From Synchiropus splendidus (taxonomy: Eukaryota > Chordata > Actinopteri > Syngnathiformes > Callionymidae): a stretch of DNA of 64,000 nt. Every line of letters starts with the position of its first letter. Position 1 is the first letter of the stretch. Below the pieces are notes generated by a model. It had not been told where the DNA came from. It made no database searches and saw nothing but the letters and a program-made list of their open reading frames with translations. Positions 53,484-64,000 of this stretch are shown in pieces. A program made the position numbers and the translations under genes. The stretch spans positions 9,445,501-9,509,500 of the forward strand of contig NC_071345.1 in NCBI RefSeq assembly GCF_027744825.2, written 5' to 3'.

Positions 53484-56069
53484 GATGTGTCTTTCTCCTA
53501 TTCCCGTTCTGTTACCAAGTTCTTTGCATTGGCGACTCGAACTCTTCACCCTCTCCTGGCTCTGCTGCGGGAAACCGGTCCATCGCGAAGCATGTGAGGT
53601 GTAAACTTTGCACGCCTCACTGAGAGACACGGTGGCCTCTGATGTGAACTCATGACCTCCAGATTTCACCACATTAAAAGTTAATTTTCAGGTGAATTAT
53701 TTCCACCCAGCCAAAACTTCTTCTCTTGCATCCAAATTTTCACAGAAGCCAAATAAACCAGATGGATGTCTTTAGACATTCTCCATTCTAAATTTGTCTC
53801 AGCATCTCAGCATTGACGTGTCCTGTCATGTGATCTGCTGCTCTGTGATTTATGGAGCATAACTGAGACTTGAAATCGCCGTGGTGATAGAATGATGCCG
53901 ACCTCTTCAGCTCCCGGTCGACAGGGGCTCTTTCCCAGGGCAGCGTGTCAGAGCTGGCGGGATCACTCGTGTCACTTGCTCTGGTGTGAAGTCTGCTCAC
54001 CTCCAGAGGTCAACACCACACCGTCGATGATGCGGCGGCATGAGCCAAGCTCCTGTGATACACTGGATGAATCCGGCTATTCAACACCAACCACAAACAT
54101 TTCAGTCACACGTGTAAGAAGAATACAATTAATAAGGACATTTTCAGATGAATTACTAGAATAAAAACAGAACAGACCCAGGTGTGAACATGACACATTG
54201 TTTCAATAAGTAGATTTAAATATGATTTTTAAGGGAAGCTTAAATTATTGTTATTTGTTTTCATTTTTGGAGAAGCTTGGGTGAACTGTGCCGAGCCGTG
54301 CGGGCACATGCCGTCCTTTCCCAGGGGCCGGTGTGAAATCTGGATGTGAGGAAACACACACCTTCAGGGGTGAGGAGTGCTGAGACACATGCTTGACCTC
54401 TCGAGAGAGCATGCGCCGCCGCTGTGCCCACAAACATTACCTGGACTAAACACTGAAATAAAGGTTTACACCTCACTAGTGCGGGACCAAAGTCAGTCCA
54501 CACGGGAATCGCTTTTTTAGGAGGCGAAGAGTCATTCTGACCTGGTGGGACACTAAAGGACTAAAGTAAAAGGAGGATTTTTTTCCACCTAATAAGAGTG
54601 TGAGAACATAAGCAGCTAGATTCAGTCGGCAACAGGGAAATAATTGAATAAAAATGTGGCGCTCATGAGATGGAATCTGGAGGTCGACAGTTCAGTCAAA
54701 GCTGTGTCTCCACAGAGTCTCTCAATGAGGGGTGCAAAGTTAACACCTCACATGATGCTCTGGTTTCCCACGGCAGAGCAGAGCATCGCGCCAGGAGAGG
54801 GTGAAGAGTTGAAGGCATCAATGCAGAGGATTAAACAGCATAAAAAAAAGAGAGAGAGAGATTGACAAATTCATACATCAACATTATTTTTGAGAATTTT
54901 CAATAGGCTAGGAGGGTTATATCTCACTGATGTGAAATCATGAATATTAAAACATTAATATTTAAATAACTTGATATGAACATCAAAAACATATGAGTCA
55001 AATTCATGAGTATAAAAGTCAACATATTATTAATAATTATAACACAAAACATGAAGGCAACTTTTGGTGCAAGAGACAAGATGAACGGAGTTCAGTGGCG
55101 GAGTTTGTTGTGTTATGACACAGTTTTTTTCTTGCTTAACCAGTTCAACTTTGAACACGAGATCATATGCAGCATTTCTCATTTTTTTGTCTCATGTTTG
55201 CTCATGTTGGCTCTTTATTTCTAAGATTCTACTTTCTTCCTGACCTAAATATTCCTTCATTTAATGGAATAAAATTTTAAATATCAGTTTCAAACTTTGT
55301 CTCACAAATGTGAGCAAAGATTTTATTATTCATAAATGTTTTTTGGATTTTCCATCTTGACAATCAGACTAATACTAATACTAATACTAATAATGAGTAT
55401 TAAGATAAAGAGCGACGTGATACTTCACAGAAGAACAACTCTTTGAATACTTTCATAATACAAAAAATATTTGTGTTGTATTATGTGTAATCTCAAGATG
55501 ATTGTGTTATACATTTCCAGAATACACTGTTTTTTTTAAAGGGAATAATGTCAATAAATATTCCATGGCCCTTTTTCTTGAAGCACTTTTGTGCTATATA
55601 TAAAACATTAACTCACGTGCAATAAATGAAATACATTAAAAAGTCATTCACGTGGGGTTATTTTCGCCTCAGACGTGATTTACAACAGTCATCCGGTCCA
55701 TCCTTTACCAGCACGCGTTTCCTGAGACCAACGTCACCTACCACGTGTCACCACGCGGTTCACACCGAGCCGGAAATGGTGCGTTTATGACCCACTGTAA
55801 AGTCAGGACAGTTGTCGTTGTAGCTGGTGTGATAGGACACCAACTGTTGCGCTGACAGGAAGAGAAGCGAAGACGTCGCTTAACTCATGTGAGCTTTAAG
55901 TATCTGTGGATTGATCTTGAGCTGAGCCATTGAATATATTGATATTTAAACATGGGAGTGTTTGAAACGAAACAGACGTGAATGTAGCAAACGGCTGTGA
56001 AACGCTACTTATAATATAATAACGGATATTTGAGTAGATATTCAGAACAGATATTCAGTTCCACGCAAC
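53484..56069. other. Spacer between the dispersed repeat and ripply2
   Basis: No exon recognised on either strand. 55640-55900 is GC-richer and holds ccacgtgtcaccacgcgg and cacaccgagccggaaatgg, promoter-like words (E-box, ETS), but I found no gene to attach to them. Confidence 0.45.
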
Positions 56070-56242
56070 AGAGTTTCTTTGACGCATTTTATTGAAGGTT
56101 CCAACAAAATACAAAAGAGGTAGAAGCGTTCAGAAATAATTTAAGATTTTACATTGGCGTATATCGATATTATAAAAGAGCTATGTACAGATATATATAC
56201 ACGAATAAATATTAAATATAAGGAGAGCGAGGGTGTAGGTTT
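56070..56242 (-). terminator. ripply2: ripply2 3' untranslated region and polyadenylation signal
   Basis: On the minus strand AATAAA falls at 56088-56093, about 150 bases past the stop codon, giving a short 3' UTR. The exact cleavage site is unknown. Confidence 0.65.
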
Positions 56243-56408
56243 TCAGTTCAGCTCTTTCTCCATCATCTCCTCGTCTTCCTCGTCGCTGTCTTCGTCGCTG
56301 CTGGAGTCCTGGTACGGGCAGATGGTCGCCTGCACCGGGTAGTTGCGCAGGAGCATCTCTGCGTCCTGGTACAGGTAGTCGAAGCACTTGGATTTGGGCC
56401 AGAACAAC
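56243..56408 (-). CDS. ripply2: ripply2 exon 3 (Ripply homology region)
   Basis: Completes the Lys codon, then LFWPKSKCFDYLYQDAEMLL, RNYPVQATICPYQD and an acidic tail, TGA at 56243-56245. Acceptor CTCTTCAAG. Confidence 0.94.
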
Positions 56409-56755
56409 CTTGAAGAGAGAAAGTCGGGGTAAGTTTACGAGATACAGACTGGTTTTGGGGTGGAGAGGGGAGAGAAAGAACTTACTTGACTGGGTGAACG
56501 ACCTGCGGGGCTTTTGGATGCTTGGCTCCAGAGGGTTCGTGACGCATCTGTTCCGACTGAAAGTAAACGAGAAAGCGGTGAGTTTTCGACTCCAAACGGT
56601 ACAATTTCAGCAGCAATAATGGCGAGTCTTACTTTGCGTCTCAGCGCGTGTCCGTCATCTCCCACCCAGGGTCTCCACAAGCTGGGTCTGCGCGCCTCCA
56701 GCTCTCCGGTGAACACGGAAGGTAATAATCCAGTGGTGTTGGTAAGAGTCTCCAT
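56243..56755 (-). CDS. ripply2: Ripply transcriptional repressor (ripply2-like), 3 exons
   Basis: Minus-strand exons: 56755-56633, 56556-56486 and 56408-56243. Together they are 360 nt, giving 119 residues, a usual Ripply length. The Groucho/TLE-binding WRPW is at residues 27-30. The Ripply homology region follows: HPVKLFWPKSKCFDYLYQDA, then LLRNYPVQATICPYQD, ending in an acidic Ser/Asp/Glu tail and EKELN. Introns are 76 and 77 bp with GTAAG donors. Family knowledge: Ripply binds T-box proteins such as Tbx6 through the homology region, recruits Groucho/TLE through WRPW, and so ends the segmentation programme in presomitic mesoderm. I favour ripply2 over ripply1 from CFDYLYQDAE and the short N-terminus, but YPVQATI is shared with ripply1. 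It lies tail to tail with sim1. Its promoter holds T-box and E-box sites. Confidence 0.93.
56486..56556 (-). CDS. ripply2: ripply2 exon 2
   Basis: 71 nt, SEQMRHEPSGAKHPKAPQVV and HPV plus two bases of Lys. Acceptor TTACTTTCAG, donor TCAA|GTAAGT, phase 2. It is the least conserved part of the protein and leads into the HPVKLFWP motif. Confidence 0.92.
56633..56755 (-). CDS. ripply2: ripply2 exon 1 (WRPW motif)
   Basis: 41 codons, METLTNTTGLLPSVF through SLWRPWV to LRRK. The ATG sits in gccgccATGG, a strong start context. Donor AAA|GTAAGA, phase 0. Confidence 0.93.
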
Positions 56756-56789
56756 GGCGGCTGCTGGTCCAGTGATCAGTCCAGTTCGA

Positions 56790-56950
56790 GGTCCTGAGAG
56801 AATGTGCCGGTCCTTCGGAGGACGCGCCTATTTATCGGGAGTCCGGTGGCGGGTGCCAAATTGCGCTTTCACGCGTGCTGAAGTGTCTCCATGCGCCGCC
56901 GCGTCGAGGTGCGAAGTCACACTTGAGCAAACCTCAGCCATATGGTCCGA
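56790..56950 (-). promoter_or_regulatory. ripply2 core promoter: TATA-like box with T-box and E-box sites
   Basis: On the minus strand an ATAAATAG box (56828-56835) lies about 75 bases before the start codon, placing transcription start near 56800. Upstream, on the + strand, are T-box-like half-sites AGGTGCGA (56907-56914) and TCACACTT (56917-56924), and the E-box CATATG (56939-56944). This fits the known control of Ripply2 by Tbx6 and Mesp; binding is inferred. Confidence 0.55.
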
Positions 56951-56979
56951 TTCTGATTCAGAGAGGGATTAACGCGGGT

Positions 56980-58340
56980 TAGGCAGTAGCAGTACCGAGC
57001 AGGGAGTAGTACTTGAGCTGAAGATACTACATATTTCGTATGGAAACTGCGAGGTACGAACTCATTGAAGCTGCTGTTCAGCAGTAGTGAACGAGGAAGT
57101 GTCGAACTTGATGTTACTCAGCAGTAGTATTTCAATGCAGTATGGAGAGCTATAGTTGGAGTTCAGGAAGTAAGCAGTGGGAGGTAAATGGTACTAGTGC
57201 ATCTTGTTCTATTAGAAGTAGTCGAGGCTGTGAAAGTTTACAGTAGTACTAACAGTAACAATGGGAGTACAGGTACTAGCAGAAGGTGAGTTTTAATGTA
57301 AGGAGTAGGTGTATTAGGGAGGAGAATTTGTGTTTAGCAGTTAAAAGAGGGAGTTTGTAAAAGTAAAATTAGTATTTGTTGCTACTGTAGTAGCGGTATA
57401 CAGTAGCTTGAGACGGGCAAGCATTGGTTACGGGAGTTGGCTGGTAGAGGCTGTGTTGTGTAGGACGTGTACTAGTATTTTGAAACCCTAGTTTGTGTGC
57501 TGAAGTTTTCAAATTAAGCGTTAATAGTAGGAGTTGTCACACTTTAAGTAGTATAAAAGTAGTTGGTTCGTGAGGTGAAAAAGGAGTTAATGAGTAGTTA
57601 TGCTAAACAGGTGTATAGCTGAGAGTAGCGCTTGTAGTAGGAGTCAAACATGAAGTGGTATTGGAGGTGCTGAAATTGTGGTAATGTTTTGTAATAGTAG
57701 TTCGGGTCATTTTAGTATGAGGTTAGGTGTAGATGAGAGCAGGCAGAGGCACAAGCCGTTGCTGTATTATGAGCTGAGTAGAAGTGAATGAGTCGCAGTA
57801 CTCACACTGTGGCAGGAGGAACAGTAGAATAGAGGCTGCTGTACTAGCAAAAGTATTTGCCGTTTTTCAAGAAATTGTTCTATAGCAATGAGTTATTTAG
57901 TAGTACAAGTATTTGCGGTGTAAAGGGTGGAATCAGTCGTTGTATTAGTTATCAGTGAAGTAGTGGATGCAACAAAAGAAAGAGCAAGTAGTCATGTAAT
58001 GTGTGCTCAAAGTAGTACACGATGTTCTTCAAAGAAAAGGTAATGAAGTTTATATAAAAGTTTAAGCAGTAAGAAAAACAGCAGGGAAGCAGTAGTCAGA
58101 GCGGTAGTTGCATCAGTTGTATTGGAAGTAGAGGTAGTTGTTGAAGTATTGGTGATAGGTGGTAGTAAAGAGTAGTCGTTGGAGTATAAATATTAGTGGT
58201 GGTGTTAGAAGTAGTGGTAACAGGGGTTTTGTTTGAAAAAGTGCAGAAGTGGCATAAATGTATCACTAGGAAAAAACATTCATAAAAGCCGTGCACGTTG
58301 TAATGGTACAGTTGAAGAAGCAGTATTAGTACTCTCATGA
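56980..58340. repeat. 1.36-kb AGT-rich strand-asymmetric degenerate repeat upstream of ripply2
   Basis: AGTAG/GTAGT words recur throughout, for example near 57006, 57083, 57122, 57228, 57240, 57390, 57551 and 57638, without a fixed period. The + strand is rich in A, G and T and poor in C. The tract is bracketed by a direct repeat (57016-57080 and 58429-58503). No gene is seen in it. Confidence 0.7.
57016..57080 (+). repeat. Direct repeat flanking the AGT-rich tract, copy 1
   Basis: 65 bp, starting agctgaagatactac and ending gaagctgctgttca. Matches 58429-58503 with a few substitutions and a ~9-base length difference. Confidence 0.85.
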
Positions 58341-58428
58341 TCCTCAGCAACTTTATCGTAAATAACTCCTGTTTTATTGGGTTTATTAGCTCATTTCAGC
58401 TCTAAAATCTGAAGTTAGACTCATGTCT

Positions 58429-58503
58429 AGCTGAAGATACTAAATATTTCTTTTGGAAACTTTGGGAACTGCGAGGTGCGAACTCAATAGAAGCCGCTGT
58501 TCA
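58429..58503 (+). repeat. Direct repeat flanking the AGT-rich tract, copy 2
   Basis: 75 bp, starting agctgaagatactaa and ending gaagccgctgttca. Same orientation as copy 1; the extra bases are a small internal duplication (ggaaactttgggaactg). Confidence 0.85.
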
Positions 58504-58870
58504 CCCCAAACTGAACTGCAGACACCAGGAGAGTCCGTGGATTCTCCATCACACACGTCATGAACTCCCCATCACCCGCGGCCTTCGCTATCTCGCACCA
58601 TTTGTGGTGTGAACATACGCGTGCCCCACTGCGCCAGCGCGCTCCCCCCCTCCTGCCGTGGCCCTGACGGAGACGGGTGACACGCGCTGAGCTAAAGCAC
58701 ACAAACCCCAGGGGTCGTCTATCACAGACACCTCGGCAGATGCGGACTGTAAATTAGTCTTTAGAGCTCGAATTACGTTTATAAAATCGAAATAATCCGA
58801 TGCTCTTCGTTTCATGATCGCATCAAAAACCACAGTTTTACGTTGAAGCGTAACTGGGTCAGTTGAACAG
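58490..58870. promoter_or_regulatory. Candidate distal ripply2 enhancer with inverted T-box sites around an E-box
   Basis: GC-balanced block between AGT-rich and AT-rich DNA. At its centre TCGCACCA (58593-58600) and TGGTGTGA (58605-58612) form inverted T-box-like half-sites, with the E-box CATTTG (58599-58604) between them. Minus-strand frames over the block match no known protein. Confidence 0.45.
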
Positions 58871-60180
58871 AGTCACCACTAGAGGGCGGCGCAGGCGTTT
58901 TTCCAAATCATGGATTGAAACCGATTAACTAAGACGAGAACAAATAAAAACGGTCATTTTTTGGAGTGAATACAGAACAAGTTTATACCCACATTGTGGA
59001 TACAGAAATATTGATAGAGTCCACGTATTTTAAATTATTAATCTATAATAAGCAGCTGGATTATTCGAACAATTTAAATGCACCAGACAAATACAAATGG
59101 AATTAAATCTAAATCAAAGAAATACAATTAAGTACAAGATGAGAATAAATAATTGGCAAAAGACAACAGTTATCACCATGAAAATGACGTAGAAAACGAT
59201 TGCATACAGTTTATTTATAAAGATAACTTTATACAAAACAAAAACAGGGACCAGTAAGGCAACGATTAAAGTGTAATAAATCGATAACAATATTAATAAA
59301 CTGCTAAAAGTATAAATAAATATAGGGTATATGTATAGGCTATAATTGTTTTGTTTATTTATCGCTGTAAATCAATGTTTTTACTGCATGGTTTGGTCAC
59401 ATTGGTCATGACATGATGTGAGAGTGAGGTCACTACCAGCGCTGAAGCTGCGCTTCAGAAGAGTTTCAGTGAGAATATTGAGAAGCTCCACATCTCTGCA
59501 TGTTAATGTGCATAACCTCTGCACATGAGACCGAATCTACAAGGCGACTCTTAAATGACCGTCTCTCGGAGCCGGCTGCCGACACATTCCCTCTTGTCCT
59601 CTTCAGCCTGTCTGACTGTAGATGCTAATTGGAGACGCCGGGCTTTTCTGCTTTTTTCTTTTTTTTTTTTTCATTTTCTCAGTTGCCCTTAATTTGGTCC
59701 CGTACACCCCATAAATACAAGCAGAACATCTTTTCACTGGCGGATACAAACAGCACAGCAAGGACAACATATTCAAGTCTCCACACGCAACGCCACGAGA
59801 AACACTGGCATTAGTGTCTATTCAAGAGCAGCTGCGAAAGAATGGAGGTAAAACTTGGTTTTCAAATGGATCAGCATCTAATGTATGACTTATAAACAGC
59901 CCCTTGTAAGGTTGGAGGTCAGACGTATAGCTGGGATCCACACAGCTCAGTGTTGCTCCCTTTAGAATTGAAAGCGACTGAATAAATCCAATGTCAGTGC
60001 CTCAAATATGAGTCTCTTTTGTCCAAAGGCTGTGTGTTCATCGTGAGACTTAAAGGGACCGAATAAAAGCAGTGAACGCCACGCCGCCGTTTCCTCCAGC
60101 AGATACGCACTTGTGTGTCCGACCCTGACGCTTGACACACTCTGCATATTGGGATGACTCATACAATAAAGATCCACTTT
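58871..60180. other. Spacer with a possible regulatory island at 59390-59660
   Basis: 59390-59660 has tgcatgttaatgtgcataacc, agatgctaattggagac and similar words in balanced sequence. The remainder is AT-rich. No gene recognised. Confidence 0.4.
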
Positions 60181-63100
60181 AAAATATGGAATTCAAGCCT
60201 TCAACAAAGACAGCTGTCAAAAATATTGGTTCCGCACAAATTCCCCGATCCATAATTCATACACCCTGCAAGTTTTTTTTCTTTCTTAACAGTGGCCTCT
60301 TTCCTTCTTTTCACTGCTTTGTTGCTGTGCAGCAGTGTTTCCGGAGCTGGTGGTCTCTCAGTCGTGACTCCTTTGATCCCTCAGCCTCTTTGAACGTCCA
60401 CCCTGGAGCCTGCAGGTATCAAAGACTGCCTCCGCTGGCACAGCCAGTCTCCGCTGGAGGTCGCGCAGCAGGAGCCAAGAAGCTCTAAATAATGACGGTC
60501 CATCAAAGACGGTGATGGACGTGCAACTACCTCCTGGACAGACAGACGCTGCACCGACGGCAGCCTGGTTCATTTGACCGCTCATCGCTCTGAAGATACT
60601 TTGATGCTAGACTTGATTCATGAAGGTGTATTTGTAAAATACCTTAAGGAACCAAGCTGTTGATTGAGACTGAAGGCTTTTGTAGATTAGACCTTGTGAG
60701 TAAAGATCATTCGGTACAGCTTTAACTGGGGACTGTTCCCAAAGGAACCTGGAGAACGCGACCGGAGGACAGGAAAAAACTCCAGAGTGCAAGGGCCAAG
60801 CTACTTCGAACACAGCGTTGCCTCCTGGACTGAAGTAAAGACAATTTTAATACAATCTTTGATAGACAGGGTGGGCTAGGGGCGGAGCTACGTGGTGGCC
60901 AATGGTGGCCGTGGACAGCCGTGGCTTCTCACGCTAGCCACCCGTACTGTCAACATTATGAGCTGGGCTGGGAAATGCCCTCTTGGCTTGGTGTTTGTAA
61001 AGCTTTTTGACTCCGCAGTCGTGTGAAGAAGACTTGTCAGGAGCAATGTTGACATGCTGGATAATAACTGACATGGGCAGAACCTCAACTACCACCAGCA
61101 CCAACACTCCATTTGCAATATTATCAGCCAAATAAAGTTGCTCACCAGAGCGACCAGGCTGTAGCTCTGAATACTGAGCAGACATGGAATACATTCTTCT
61201 CTCAGAGAGGCAGCAGAGGTCAGCTCAACACGCTGACCTCGAGCTGGTGAGGAAAAACAGCTTTTATGAATGTAGAATAGGCCTTCTACGTTTAAGTTAT
61301 TGAAATCTTGTGTTTTGGAAACATTACTGTTGCACAACACTTTCCTTTCATGTTTCCTCTCCTGCAAGATGATGTGGTCAGACCTTTTCAAACCACAAAG
61401 TTGTGATAAGAGATATTCTATTTGAGCTAGTGTCGTCTCCACCTGCTGCTAGTCAGATTATTGGCTGTTTCAATTTTACGCATCCCCCCAGCCTCCCTGT
61501 CTCAACCTGAGCTGCGTTTACACTCTCCGTTTGTTTCCAAGGAAACATTCTGCATGAGCCCTGGCTCTGGTTCTGAACCTGAATCGGTGTCAGCTGCACA
61601 ACATGAGTGCACCCGAGTGCAGGTCCGATAGGGTCAAGGAGGTGAGAGGTCCAGTGTTTAACTGGGATTTGATCCACAAGCTGACACTCAATCAGAAATA
61701 CTGGAGGAGGTCTCACTCCCCTGAAGGTTCCTATGCGTGTGATTGACGCATCAAATGGTAAAGCACTGCTGCTGAGATATGCCGAATGATCTCTCACCTC
61801 AACACCCTGCACAATGTTTTTATTGATGCACTCGGCAATTTTCCGAGGCTGTTTCGATCTTGAATGTCATGTGAAGTTAATAAAAAAAAAAAAAAGAAGC
61901 TCTGCGCGATGTACTGAGTGGCTTTTAGAAATATTAGCATTGTTGAACAGGGATAAAAATGTCATTACAAATCTCATTATGCAGCGTGAAGACAAGTTTT
62001 ATCGACTAGTGTCAGTTCTTAGGGGAGAACATGGTGGAGAAATTCTCTTGTCCTCTGGTGTCACTGAGAAAAGCACTCAGTCGAGTTGCTTTTATTCCCA
62101 ATATGATAGTCATACTGTTATTTTATTAATATGATTCAACATTCTTTTAAGCATTTGAAATTTAATTGATAGCGATGCGCTCCATCAAGCTGCAGAGGGC
62201 AGTAATGTCCGTGAGAACATCTCAGAAATCCAATCATCTGTTGACTTGCCAACAGAGAGACTGGCAAAAGTCAACAATCTCATGACCTCCTCTGCAAACA
62301 ATGAAAAACTATATCATTCTATAATTATCATTATAGATATAACTATAAATAAAAATTATAATCATTATATTTATGATATCAGAAGAATTAAAAAAGGCTT
62401 TAAAATAGATTTAAAAAGACAAAAACATAATACATTAAGTGCAAATTGATGAACAACAAACCATGTAAATTGTTTCATAGAGCCACAATGATGTCATAAA
62501 GGTCAGAAAAACATGGCTCCTGAGGCCCCATTTTGAATCTTGATGATTGGAGTAGGGTGTTACAATAAAAAATTGCGGGCTTCTTTTTTAATTTGTTGTC
62601 ACTAGTGAACACTAGTTGGCGCCGGACTGTGAATAGCCAGTGGAGAGGCACCGACTTAAGCCACCGGACATGTTTTGCTTGCTGCAGCCCGCAGCTGAAG
62701 TCACCTTCTATTGGGAGTTGTGCTCCTTGGAAGAAGAACATTTCTTCAACAGTTTTATGGATGTCTTATGGTGGGGTGGTGTATGTCTGTCGTGGTGAAG
62801 ACTGAGCTGAGCTGAATGATTTACAGTAAGTTCCTAAGTCACTTCCTGGTTGCACCCAAAAGAATAAGCTTGGAGAAACAAGTGGAAAAACTGGGGTCTG
62901 GACTCCTGCAGAGATGCGAAGTGGAACCTCCACTGTAAGAAGCCATTTGAGGAACCTTGTTAAGGTGTGCCATTGGCATCTTGCTAACCAGGTTCTGGGC
63001 AAGTGGGAGGAAGCCCAGGGCAGACCCAGTACTCCCTGGATATTATCAAGGGGTAGTATTGAGGGGGTGAATTATATTTTTTAAGAAAACCTAAGATTCA

Positions 63101-63547
63101 TGAAGGCGCAGCAAAGGAGCAACATCTCCAAAACAGAATGACTCATCGTCACATATATTTTCTATGAAGAACCCTATGAAGAAACCACAGCGCCCACAAG
63201 GCCACATCTGTAATTATTCATTAGCTCTGTGACATATCAGGTTGAACATTGGCTTTACATCATTCCTCGCCTTTTGAAGGTAAGCTCCTAGGTGAGGATG
63301 AGATGGTTCTCAGTGTGAGCAGTCATAAGGCGTCAGGAAGTGTGGACAAATAAGGCAAGAGTTCGAGTCAGGCTGGGAGAGCGTGGATGCAAGTCAGTCA
63401 GGAAAGAGATGCAGGAGCAGGGAGGGAGATAAGACGGCAGAGCACAGCAGCAGGAAATCTTCAAGAGAGAAACAGGCTCGGAAATAAAGAGGAGTCAAGT
63501 GGGTTTTCAATAGGAAGGTGAGGGGCCGCCTGGTGGGATTTTACAGT
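60181..63547. other. Intergenic spacer with transposon-like phrases
   Basis: Around 60875-60930 the phrase taggggcggagctacgtggtg resembles the inverted ends of fish DNA transposons, but no partner end was found. Frames at 61453-61812 and 61814-62134 have no recognisable domain. Confidence 0.4.
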
Positions 63548-63665
63548 TTTTATACAGAATTTTTTGGACTGTAAGTCGCACCAGTCAAACAAAAGACATC
63601 CTGAAGTCGGAAAAAAAAACATATTTGAGTCGAAGTGGACTATAAATGGCATTTTTGGCTACGTC
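63548..63665. mobile_element. Fragment of a fish DNA-transposon repeat (GGACTNTAAGTCGC type)
   Basis: Words ggactgtaagtcgcacc, atatttgagtcga and gtggactataaatgg recall a very common fish non-autonomous repeat. Boundaries are uncertain and the window ends soon after. Confidence 0.4.
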
Positions 63666-64000
63666 AGCATGTTATGTGTCTCCATCGCGCCTGGCGTGGA
63701 GCATAGCGCAGCATAGAAGCGAGTTGACTGAAACAAGGAAAAAAAGGGGAAAATTTGTCGCAGTGATGACGGTAAAATTACTGTCTCTACAGCTCTCTGG
63801 TGACACTCACAAACTTGCAGTGTTGATAGAGTTTGTGTGTGTCCTAAAGAGAGTCATATAAGTTGTTATGTACTTATGTGACCCGCTGGATTTTGCCATT
63901 TATAGTTAAAGATACAAAAAAAAAAAGACACCCAGATTTTCGTTGTGTTTTCCTTGTGGCACGTGTAAGTTTTAGACCTTTGTCATGTCAAACAACATGT

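Noticed and set aside
53788..54433. Possible cyb5r4 exons beside ripply2, expected from human gene order
   Set aside because: I searched the minus-strand frames for a cytochrome-b5 HPGG motif by eye and found none.
56514..56972. 152-codon plus-strand frame over ripply2
   Set aside because: Antisense shadow of ripply2 exons 1-2 and the promoter. Ripply motifs are on the minus strand.
60875..60930. Inverted end of a DNA transposon
   Set aside because: Phrase looks familiar but no matching second end was found, so no element is called.
61453..62134. Pair of ~110-codon frames on opposite strands
   Set aside because: No domains, overlapping AT-rich sequence, no supporting exons.

Overview
The window is teleost fish nuclear DNA, probably from a percomorph. 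The evidence is a compact vertebrate gene with small GT-AG introns, many long (TA)n arrays, fish-type LINE and DNA-transposon debris, and no bacterial-style coding. I recognise two protein-coding genes, placed tail to tail. The first is a complete single-minded homolog 1 (sim1) gene on the + strand: 11 coding exons, 9211-22236, 757 residues. The second is a complete three-exon ripply gene, most likely ripply2, on the - strand: 56243-56755, 119 residues. All other long open frames are chance frames, (TA)n-encoded Tyr-Ile repeats, shadows of these exons, or retrotransposon remnants.

Layout. 1-2330 is old repeat: a ~400-bp direct repeat flanking a minus-strand LINE fragment. 2340-7290 is AT-rich spacer with two GC-rich islands (about 2370-2720 and 5360-6030). 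7300-7880 is a CpG-rich block with two CCAAT boxes and is the best candidate sim1 promoter and 5'-untranslated exon. 9052-22236 holds the sim1 coding exons. About 22237-24505 is the probable 3' untranslated region, ending at a canonical AATAAA with GT-rich sequence behind it. From 24.5 to 56 kb there is no gene I can support. This gene desert mixes AT-rich spacer, microsatellites and transposon remnants with several islands of balanced composition, rich in homeodomain, CCAAT and GATA-like words, that look like conserved non-coding elements. These are candidate long-range enhancers of sim1. 51.34-52.20 kb is a 5'-truncated, frameshifted LINE. 56.07-56.84 kb is ripply. 56.98-58.34 kb is an unusual strand-asymmetric AGT-rich tract bracketed by a direct repeat. 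58.5-58.8 kb looks like a distal ripply enhancer. 59-64 kb is spacer with repeats.

Biology. Sim1 is a bHLH-PAS transcription factor that works as a heterodimer with an Arnt-type partner, classically in hypothalamic neuroendocrine neurons. Ripply proteins recruit Groucho/TLE through WRPW and shut down T-box activators during somite segmentation. They are not known to share a pathway, so their adjacency here is probably genomic happenstance. The candidate ripply control sites (T-box half-sites with E-boxes) fit the known Tbx6/Mesp control of Ripply2.

Most notable oddities. A nearly identical 458-bp copy of sim1 intron-1 DNA is inserted just after exon 3, with a 30-bp target duplication that copies the exon 3 splice donor and a perfect hairpin at the junction. 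The ripply upstream region carries the AGT-rich tract between direct repeats. A perfect 21-bp nested palindrome lies near 45.85 kb. I found no CRISPR array, operon, tRNA, rRNA or new enzymatic system; the window is ordinary vertebrate chromosome with some interesting regulatory and structural features.
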